Positions 1-5,788 of a stretch of DNA of 24,981 nucleotides are shown here, one piece after another. Below the pieces are notes generated by a model. It did no database searches and was not told where the DNA came from. It saw only the letters and a program-made list of their open reading frames with translations. The stretch's first letter is position 1. Each line of letters opens with the position of its first letter. This DNA is from Desulfobacterales bacterium (GTDB taxonomy: Bacteria; Desulfobacterota; Desulfobacteria; Desulfobacterales; UBA5852), in the NCBI GenBank assembly GCA_030066455.1, contig JASJBQ010000047.1, forward strand, positions 1 through 24,981. The letters run 5' to 3'. Made by a program: the position numbers and the translations under genes.

Positions 1-2168
1 ACATGGTGGAAACCAAGCCGTGCGGTCTTGGCTGTCGTGTCTTCCTCCAGTTTTATTCGGAAGTCATCTTCAAAAAACCTTAGCCGCGTTTCACCTCTTT
101 CGTTGTCTCTGTACCGGTATTCAGCTTGAATGCTTGTCCGGTGGGTGAGTTGCATCTGCGCAAAAGCAGTTGAGACCTTATCCTTCTGATCGGCATTCGC
201 CCGCCAACCGTCTGTATCAAAGTACGAGCGGCCCATACTAAATGAAAGCCTTTTGAAAATACCGGAAAAGATACCCTCACCTCCACGCGTTTCGTTCTCA
301 CCCAAAAGCCCGCTCGCCTGAACCGCCGCACGGTTGCGATTAAATAGGGGATTGAACTCGGTGAAAGACAGGCCCGCCGGCCCCTGGCCGCTGATCAGAA
401 ACTGGTTGCTTTCCGCCAGACGGGGCTGAATGGAGGTGATGTTGAGCGGCTGCAGCAACTGGGACTGCAGGAGTTCGCTTACCCGGGCGACCTCGTGGCG
501 CGGCCGAACAGCATAGGAATCGGCCAGGAAGCGGTGGGCCGAAAAGTTGCTGGGGTCGGTGTTGACCGCAGCCCATCCTTCGACCAGAGCGCGCTGCTGA
601 AAGCCCAGATCAGAATAGATGCGGGCTGTCGCCGCACTGCGTGCCGCCTCGTCTGAATCAAGTAGAAGCCTGGAGCGGTAAACGGCACGGTTGTCATTGA
701 GCTCTTTGGCTTTCTGAAAATTATGCAAAGCCTCCACCGGCCGGTTGGTGGTCTGCTTGGCGATGGCGTCGTAGAACCAGGGGGTGGGGTCGTTGGGATC
801 GAGTTCCTTGGCAATGGCGTACTCGCGTTCATCCAGCCCGATTTGCTTTTGTTCGAAGTAGGTCTTGCCCAGGTAGCTGCGCACAAGGGAATTGTTGGGG
901 TCGTGGCTGGCGGCGATTTCGATCTCGCGGCCGCCCGCATCCAGGTCGCCGTCGCGGATCTTGGCCAATCCGAGGCCCAGCCGCGCAAGGGGATCGGCCT
1001 GGTCGAGTGCAATGGCGCGTTCAAAGGCTCCGCGGGAATCGGCGGTCTTGACCTGCGCCAGATAGGCAAATCCCAGGACCATCTGGGTACGTGAGAGGTT
1101 TGGTTCGAGGTCCACGGCTTTCTGGGCCGCATCCAGGGCTTTCCCCAGCCGGCCGAACGAGGACTGTAGTTCGGCCAGCCGCGCCCATGCCAGGGCGTCT
1201 TCGGGATCCAGCTTGACGGCCTCTTCGACACTGGCCAGTGCGCCTTCCAGATCGAAGACGGCCTGCCGGGCATAGGACATGGCAATGCGGGCCGTCGCCG
1301 AACCCGGGTCGTTGTCGACCGCCTTTTGCGCCGCAGCCAGGGATTTCTCCTTTTCGTTCTGAACCACGAAGATAACTGCCTGGAGCGCATGGGCATCGGC
1401 GTATGTCGGGTCCAGACGCAGGGCCTCTTGGATATTGGCGCGGGCCTCGTCCACGCGGCCCACCGCGAGTAGTTGGGCGGCGCGATAAGCTCGATAGCGC
1501 GGGTCCCCCGGATTTTCCTTGGGGACCTCGCTGGGTGCAAACAACATGACCGGTGGGTAGTAGAGGGCCCAGTGGACGGCATCGCGCGGACGCACCAGCA
1601 CGCGTTTTGCGGGTGCTTTGCCGGCCTCGGCCACGGCCGACTGGCCGCCGGTCAGCGTCAGGCTTCCGGCGGTGTTGGAGGCCAGCACCTTCCCATCATA
1701 GATCGTTATCAGGGCCCGGTCCTTCTCGACCCTTATCAGACCTTCCGTACCTTCCACGCCGGCGTTCACGAAACCGGTCACGACCTCCAGGTTGCGGGCG
1801 ATCCGGCTGAAGAAATGGAGGGCACCGCGTGCCAGTTCCACCACGGCACCACGTTTGGCCTTCACGCCGCCGAGCGTGATCGTGGTGTTCTGGTCCAGCC
1901 GCAGCAGGGGCTGGTTTTCCAGGGCGAGGGCCGCCCGGCTCTTTTCGTCCACCCGGATGATGTCACCGGGGCAGAAGGTGTCATCCAGCTCGACGGTCTG
2001 CCACAGGGTTGTTCCCGCCCTTTGAACCGCTACATTCCCCTCGACTGAAACCGCCTTGGCGATCCATTGATCACAGGTCGCCGCGTGAGCCGCGCAGGGG
2101 AAAAACAAGGCCGCTGCAACGCTCAAATACCAAAAGAGGCTGAGCATACGTGGGAAGCTACGTGTCAT
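1..2168 (-). CDS. Secreted FecR-domain / TPR protein with C-terminal outer-membrane barrel-like region (partial, 3' end beyond window)
   Basis: Reading from an ATG at 2168, preceded by GGAGGGG about 5 nt upstream, gives 722 codons with no stop before the window edge, so the C-terminus is missing. Residues 1-29 form a Sec signal peptide (hydrophobic core, then AHA). Residues ~40-165 look like a FecR domain (GDIIRVDEKSRAALAL, LDQNTTITLGG, TGFVNAGVEGTEG, IYDGKVLA). Residues ~225-500 are a string of TPR repeats (A..A..LDP pattern repeated about eight times). From ~600 onward the chain has alternating, aromatic-rich strands (SFSMGRSYFD, SIQAEYRYRD, KTARLGFHH) like an outer-membrane beta-barrel. 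It probably acts in the periplasm and outer membrane as a sensor, scaffold or export porin; its exact role is unknown. It is the last visible gene of the signalling cluster, 169 nt after the cyclase gene. The FecR and TPR calls are firm; the barrel is inference. Confidence 0.85.
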   Translation of the reverse strand, partial: MTRSFPRMLSLFWYLSVAAALFFPCAAHAATCDQWIAKAVSVEGNVAVQRAGTTLWQTVELDDTFCPGDIIRVDEKSRAALALENQPLLRLDQNTTITLGGVKAKRGAVVELARGALHFFSRIARNLEVVTGFVNAGVEGTEGLIRVEKDRALITIYDGKVLASNTAGSLTLTGGQSAVAEAGKAPAKRVLVRPRDAVHWALYYPPVMLFAPSEVPKENPGDPRYRAYRAAQLLAVGRVDEARANIQEALRLDPTYADAHALQAVIFVVQNEKEKSLAAAQKAVDNDPGSATARIAMSYARQAVFDLEGALASVEEAVKLDPEDALAWARLAELQSSFGRLGKALDAAQKAVDLEPNLSRTQMVLGFAYLAQVKTADSRGAFERAIALDQADPLARLGLGLAKIRDGDLDAGGREIEIAASHDPNNSLVRSYLGKTYFEQKQIGLDEREYAIAKELDPNDPTPWFYDAIAKQTTNRPVEALHNFQKAKELNDNRAVYRSRLLLDSDEAARSAATARIYSDLGFQQRALVEGWAAVNTDPSNFSAHRFLADSYAVRPRHEVARVSELLQSQLLQPLNITSIQPRLAESNQFLISGQGPAGLSFTEFNPLFNRNRAAVQASGLLGENETRGGEGIFSGIFKRLSFSMGRSYFDTDGWRANADQKDKVSTAFAQMQLTHRTSIQAEYRYRDNERGETRLRFFEDDFRIKLEEDTTAKTARLGFHH

Positions 2169-2337
2169 TGCACCCCTCCTCATTCGTGTGACTGCCGCAG
2201 GCCACTGTTTGCGAGGACTTGCCTCAGGAGAATGAAGGGCTGTGCACCGCTCGCGGCGTCTCTGCCGGCTGAATCGCCTTCGGTCAGGACGTCACGTCAA
2301 ATGAATGGCAGGCCAGCTTTCCCCAGATTTAGAGCGT

Positions 2338-3639
2338 CTATAATGCAAAAACCTCCACTTCCTCGGATAGATTCTTTAGCTTAACCGGCCCGACGCGCCG
2401 ATAGGCAAAGGCGCCTCGGGTGCGCCGGGCCGTATCGCGAGACACGAGAATCTCGCCGCCCCGGGCCCGGTCGCAAAGCCTGGCAGCCACATTGGTGGTC
2501 ATACCGTGGGCGGCGTAGGTCCAGCGCCCCCCGGTGTAGCTGTCAAACTTGGAAGCCCCCACCAGGGCGCTTCCCGACGAGACCCCCATGTTGATCATCA
2601 CCGGTTCGCGTTCCAGCTTTGATTCCTCATTGATAATCTGTGTTTTCTGCCTGATCATCGTCGCCGCCTGAACGGCTTCCAGGGCGTGGCGGGCCGGATC
2701 GTCGGCCATGAAGAGAACCATCAGGCCGTCGCCGGCGGTCTCCACGACATCACCGTTGTTCTGGTAAATGGCATCCATGAATACGGAGAAATAGCGTCGG
2801 GTCAAGGTATTGACTTCGGTGGCCCCCAGCTGCTCCGTAATGCGCACATAGCCCTCGATATCGAGGAACAGGATGGAGATGTCGCGCTTGTCGGCTTTCT
2901 GGATCTCTCCCTCGGACGATTTCTCCATCAGGCGCATGACGGCCGTGGGCACAAATTTACATAAGTTGGATTTGATGCTTTCCAGGATCTCGACCTTGCG
3001 CAGGGAAGCTTTTAATTCGCGCAAAGCCTGTTCCAACTGCACGTTCTTGGCTTCCAGGTCCTGATTGAGATTTTTGATCTCCTCGACCGAACGGGCATTC
3101 TTGAGGGCGATGCTCAAGTTGTTGACCAGGGTGCTGATGAGTTCCCGGTCGTTGTCGTTGTATCGCGCATCGGTGAGTTTGGGCCCCAGGCCCAATGCAC
3201 CGGCAACACGGTTGTCGATGCTGAACGGAAATATGATGGCCAGCGGAACGCAATCCGGATCGAGAATAGCGCCATCCGATGATTCGCGGCCGTTGGTTGG
3301 TCCGCGATCATGGGCGAAAACCTGCTGCAAACAGGATCTCAAGCCCACGATGGTCTCCGACGGGAGCCCCACGGCGGAGATTTGCGCCGCCTCCGGACGA
3401 CCGTCGCCGAGATACATGATCACGCCCTTGGCAACGCCGAAATTACCCATGACCATCAGGAGGAAATTGCGGATGATGTCGGCCGAGTCCGTGCTGCTAA
3501 AAAGGTCCTTGCTGACATCGTAAAGGGTTTTCAAATTGAATATGCGCCGGTCGAGTTCCAGCTGCACCTTCGGGGATTGCACCAACGGGTGCTTCGACTC
3601 ACCGGTATTCGGCCGATCCTTTGATTTCGATGGACTCAT
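2338..3639 (-). CDS. GAF domain-containing class III adenylate/guanylate cyclase
   Basis: The protein has 433 residues. A GAF-like domain covers ~35-185, a coiled-coil linker ~185-225 (EEIKNLNQDLEAKNVQLEQA), and the class III cyclase catalytic domain ~250-433. The two metal-binding aspartates are visible as D260 (LFLDIEGY) and D304 (ETAGDGLMVLF). The transition-state pair is N383/R387 in TNVAARL. The purine-recognition position, usually Asp or Thr just before the VN of that motif, appears to be Met380, so the choice of ATP or GTP cannot be read. There is no membrane segment, so the enzyme is cytoplasmic and probably regulated through its GAF domain. Its ATG overlaps the stop of the upstream cyclic-nucleotide-fold gene (ATGA), implying translational coupling. 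The product would be cAMP or cGMP if active. Confidence 0.92.
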   Translation of the reverse strand: MSPSKSKDRPNTGESKHPLVQSPKVQLELDRRIFNLKTLYDVSKDLFSSTDSADIIRNFLLMVMGNFGVAKGVIMYLGDGRPEAAQISAVGLPSETIVGLRSCLQQVFAHDRGPTNGRESSDGAILDPDCVPLAIIFPFSIDNRVAGALGLGPKLTDARYNDNDRELISTLVNNLSIALKNARSVEEIKNLNQDLEAKNVQLEQALRELKASLRKVEILESIKSNLCKFVPTAVMRLMEKSSEGEIQKADKRDISILFLDIEGYVRITEQLGATEVNTLTRRYFSVFMDAIYQNNGDVVETAGDGLMVLFMADDPARHALEAVQAATMIRQKTQIINEESKLEREPVMINMGVSSGSALVGASKFDSYTGGRWTYAAHGMTTNVAARLCDRARGGEILVSRDTARRTRGAFAYRRVGPVKLKNLSEEVEVFAL

Positions 3640-4103
3640 GAAAAGGTAGCGAAGCGGATAAGGTTCATAAAGTGAATGCGGACTTCTTCACGGGTACTAA
3701 CCAGTCGATCGAGAAGATGTTGCGCCAGGTTGGCCATCACGGCATGGCCGAATTCCGGGTCGGACCTAAATAGTGACTGTAGATCTTCGCTGGCAATTTT
3801 CATCAGGCGGCTCGGTTCATTGCAGCGGGCGGACAGGGTATAGACGTACGGCTCTAAGAGAGCGCCAATCCCGACGCAGTCGCCACCTGGCCGGATCAGC
3901 GCTACCGGCACTTCGATATCGGGTTCCACCGGCATCACCAACTCGATTGCGCCCTCTTGTACCAGATAGATATTCTGAGCCTTATCGGCCTTTTGAAACA
4001 GCCATTGACCGCCGTCCAGGTTTTGCGGAATGCAAATGGCATCGATGGCATTCATCTTCTCGGCCGGCAGGCCGTGAAAAAGATAGCACGAGGCCATTGT
4101 CAT
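3636..4103 (-). CDS. Stand-alone Crp-type cyclic nucleotide-binding-fold protein
   Basis: This 155-residue protein is a single cyclic-nucleotide-binding beta-roll with trailing C-helix and no helix-turn-helix. The beta-roll hallmarks are GGQWLFQKADKAQNIYLVQEG (positions 32-51) and LIRPGGDCVGIGALL (69-83). In the phosphate-binding cassette the family pattern GE.ALL..PR.A appears as GIGALLEPYVYTLSA: the ribose-contacting Glu is Ile79 and the phosphate-contacting Arg is Tyr86. Classical cAMP binding is therefore doubtful. The start is supported by AGGAG about 8 nt before the ATG. Its stop overlaps the cyclase start, which suggests the two proteins act together. It may be a regulatory subunit of the cyclase or of the upstream partner-switch pair; that is inference. 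Confidence 0.88.
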   Translation of the reverse strand: MTMASCYLFHGLPAEKMNAIDAICIPQNLDGGQWLFQKADKAQNIYLVQEGAIELVMPVEPDIEVPVALIRPGGDCVGIGALLEPYVYTLSARCNEPSRLMKIASEDLQSLFRSDPEFGHAVMANLAQHLLDRLVSTREEVRIHFMNLIRFATFS

Positions 4104-4176
4104 GATTCAGCTCCTGAATTTGGTTAACTTGGGCGCTAAGGATAGCGACGCAGATGGGGCCGAGCGCCTGCGCAGC

Positions 4177-4198
4177 CCGATCCGGGGGCAAGGATCGG
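4177..4198 (-). other. Intercistronic hairpin after the STAS gene
   Basis: A perfect 7-bp inverted repeat (CCGATCC / GGATCGG) with an 8-nt loop lies just after the stop of the STAS gene and before the cyclic-nucleotide-fold gene. There is no T-run after it on the minus strand, so it is not a classical terminator. It could act in mRNA processing or partial attenuation. Confidence 0.4.
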
Positions 4199-4199
4199 T

Positions 4200-4565
4200 T
4201 CAGATCGAAGCAGCTCCGTCCAGCCTCTGCACGGCAGCTTCGGGAGAATCGTAGATTTCGGCGAACTTGGTGATGCCGACCATTTTAAAGATTTTTTTGA
4301 AATGTCCTGATATGCCGGCGATGGCGACGTGCTGGCCGTTGCGTTGGGTCTGGGACAGAATCTGGATCAGGACAGCAATGCCGCCACTGTTGATATAGGC
4401 CTCCTTTTCGATATTGAGCACTATTTGGACCGCTCCCTGCGCATGGACCTGCTGATAAGCTTCCTCCAGCGAAGACTCTGAAAAAGCCGTGATATCCCCT
4501 TTGATATCTAAGACCGTAACGGTTCCTCGACTTTCAATTTGAATTTGATTAGCGTCTTGCTGCAT
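4200..4565 (-). CDS. STAS-domain anti-anti-sigma factor (SpoIIAA/RsbV-like)
   Basis: The protein has 121 residues, the usual length of a single-domain STAS protein. It carries the beta-strand/helix pattern of the fold: TVTVLDIKGDITAF near the N-terminus, then IVLNIEKEAYINSGGIAVLI, then HVAIAGISGHFKKIFKMVGI. Ser60 in INSGG sits at the DSSG-type phosphorylation signature of SpoIIAA/RsbV. In this family the unphosphorylated protein binds the RsbW-type kinase and frees its sigma factor or other target. The RsbW-like kinase gene lies 140 bp upstream on the same strand, so the two form a partner-switching pair. No strong Shine-Dalgarno precedes the ATG. No cognate sigma factor gene is in the window. 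Confidence 0.92.
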   Translation of the reverse strand: MQQDANQIQIESRGTVTVLDIKGDITAFSESSLEEAYQQVHAQGAVQIVLNIEKEAYINSGGIAVLIQILSQTQRNGQHVAIAGISGHFKKIFKMVGITKFAEIYDSPEAAVQRLDGAASI

Positions 4566-4661
4566 GGCAGGTATTCGCTTTCTAATCCATTAGCTTTCAG
4601 TCGGACGCCTGTCGGCAGTGGCCACGGGTTTCAATCGGTAGATACCTTTACCAGCCCCGGC

Positions 4662-4675
4662 CTTCGTGAACGAAG
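4662..4675. repeat. Small inverted repeat between kinase and STAS genes
   Basis: A 6-bp perfect inverted repeat (CTTCGT, 2-nt gap, ACGAAG) lies in the 140-bp gap between the HATPase and STAS genes. It could be a minor operator or a weak hairpin. Nothing else was recognised in this gap. Confidence 0.25.
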
Positions 4676-4705
4676 TGTCTCAATCGTCGCTGTTGCGCAA
4701 AAACC

Positions 4706-5140
4706 CTACTTTAAGTTGATCAACATTTCAACAACGTGACCGCCCTCGGGCAGGATTCTAAATTCCACCCGATCGGCCAGGTTGCGAATAAGAAAGACGC
4801 CGAATCCGACAGGCTTATCCAGCCTGGCGATAATTCGGTCAATATCGGGATCTTTGACTTCATCCTTGAAACCGTAGCCTTCGTCCGTCACCTTGACGTT
4901 TAGAATATTGGCCGTCACTTGCAGCATGACGGTGACACGTGCACCCGTCCGTCCGCAATTTCCGTGCTGCATGGCATTGATTGCCGCCTCGGCCACGATC
5001 GTCTTAAGGTCCTCGATGCGCTCTTCCGGCAGGCCGTGCATTTTGGCGAATGAAGCCGAGCTGGCCATTGCCACCCGCTCGTAACCAATCGTGTTGGGTA
5101 AAACGACCTTTACCCTGTTGTTGGCAAGTAACGTCTGCAT
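4706..5140 (-). CDS. RsbW/SpoIIAB-like anti-sigma serine kinase (HATPase_c)
   Basis: The 144-residue single-domain GHKL ATPase shows the N-box EAAINAMQHGN (51-61), the G1 box DEGYGF (86-91) and the G2 region VGFGVFLIRNLAD (111-123). This arrangement, without a histidine phospho-acceptor domain, is that of RsbW/SpoIIAB serine kinases, which bind a sigma factor or other target and phosphorylate a STAS antagonist. The STAS gene follows on the same strand. The ATG at 5140 lacks an obvious Shine-Dalgarno. Met25 is a possible later start but would remove the first strand of the fold. It is the first gene of the signalling cluster and has a palindrome about 53 bp upstream. The target protein is not identifiable here. 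Confidence 0.92.
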   Translation of the reverse strand: MQTLLANNRVKVVLPNTIGYERVAMASSASFAKMHGLPEERIEDLKTIVAEAAINAMQHGNCGRTGARVTVMLQVTANILNVKVTDEGYGFKDEVKDPDIDRIIARLDKPVGFGVFLIRNLADRVEFRILPEGGHVVEMLINLK

Positions 5141-5192
5141 GCGGTTGAAATGTCTGATACTTTAGGATTGAAGATTAAACCCCATACCATTT

Positions 5193-5209
5193 AATGAACA
5201 ATGTTCATT
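5193..5209. promoter_or_regulatory. 17-bp perfect palindrome, candidate operator of the signalling cluster
   Basis: AATGAACA-A-TGTTCATT is a perfect palindrome with 8-bp arms and a 1-nt centre. It lies 53-69 bp upstream of the RsbW-like ATG in an AT-rich stretch that contrasts with the GC-rich surroundings. A weak minus-strand promoter overlaps its proximal part (TTGTTC, 17 nt, TTAATC). The shape and size suit a dimeric helix-turn-helix repressor such as a TetR-type protein. The binding protein is unknown. Confidence 0.5.
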
Positions 5210-5341
5210 TTATTAATGAAAAAGGAATGTTATGTCAAGATCTAATTGATCTTTTTTGGGCTGAACCGCATTGTTTCGCTAAAGACTAAAATGATTGTCT
5301 TCGCTGCCCGGGATCTTTTTTCGTCGCGGTTATCGGCAGAA

Positions 5342-5376
5342 GAAAAAAATACGGCTGATTGAATAACCAGCCGTAT
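5342..5376 (-). terminator. Rho-independent terminator after tRNA-Val
   Basis: On the minus strand a 9-bp perfect stem (ATACGGCTG / CAGCCGTAT, loop 10 nt) is followed directly by TTTTTTTC. It starts 13 nt past the tRNA-Val CCA end and is the best terminator in the window. It should end both the tRNA-Val transcript and any read-through from lon. Confidence 0.9.
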
Positions 5377-5388
5377 CGGTTTGAAGAA

Positions 5389-5464
5389 TGGTGGGCGGAA
5401 CAGGGCTTGAACCTGTGACCCTCGGCTTGTAAGGCCGATGCTCTCCCAACTGAGCTACCCGCCC
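5389..5464 (-). tRNA. tRNA-Val(UAC)
   Basis: A complete 76-nt cloverleaf including encoded CCA. The acceptor stem GGGCGGG pairs with TCCGCCC with one G-U at the base. The D stem is GCTC/GAGC, the anticodon stem TCGGC/GCCGA around loop CTTACAA (anticodon TAC), and the T stem ACAGG/CCTGT around TTCAAGC. The 222-bp inverted-repeat element begins only 21 bp upstream. Confidence 0.97.
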
Positions 5465-5485
5465 CAGGCGACAGGAGGTCTAACT

Positions 5486-5707
5486 AGAGCCTGTCTCAAA
5501 AATAATCTAAGTGCCCCTAGCGGTGTTACCCGCGTTGCGGGATTCAGCATCGATTTTTTGATCCGTCGGTGCATCGTGAGTCGGCTCTTGGCAGAACCGC
5601 AGGGTCCCCCTGCCCTGCGAACCTGCATACATACTGCGCGTATGCTCCGCTTTCTCGCCGCCTCACGCCTTGCCAGGAACCCTGATCTTAATTTTGAGAT
5701 ACGCTCT
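5486..5707. mobile_element. 222-bp MITE-like element with ~20-bp terminal inverted repeats
   Basis: The left end (AGAGCCTGTCTCAAAAATAA) and the reverse complement of the right end (AGAGCGTATCTCAAAATTAA) match at 17 of 20 positions. The element is flanked by ACT on both sides, a possible 3-bp target duplication. It encodes no credible protein. The interior holds smaller palindromes: CGCAGGG/CCCTGCG near 5600-5621 and CATAC/GTATG near 5630. The GAG..TGTCTCAAAA end resembles ends of IS5/IS1182-type transposons (from memory), so it may be a non-autonomous derivative or a dispersed repeat of this lineage. It fills most of the 324-bp gap between lon and tRNA-Val. Confidence 0.6.
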
Positions 5708-5725
5708 ACTTTAAAGCCTCTGGCG

Positions 5726-5731
5726 TGTCAA
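5726..5731 (-). promoter_or_regulatory. Consensus -35 box, probable original tRNA-Val promoter
   Basis: A perfect TTGACA on the minus strand lies between lon and the 222-bp element. Its 17-nt spacer ends at the element boundary, giving TAGAGC as the present -10 partly made of element DNA. Removing the element and one ACT copy brings TAGACC to this place with an 18-nt spacer, a few nt before the mature tRNA-Val 5' end. Confidence 0.4.
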
Positions 5732-5788
5732 GCGCGCTATCCCCGGAATCACGGCGTAGGCCTCGGCTTGCACGGAGGCACGCCGGGA

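Noticed and set aside
479..1582. 367-residue minus-strand open frame within the FecR-TPR gene
   Set aside because: It is a shadow frame (Arg/Pro/Trp-rich, no domain). The frame from 2168 is open to the window edge and shows signal peptide, FecR and TPR motifs.
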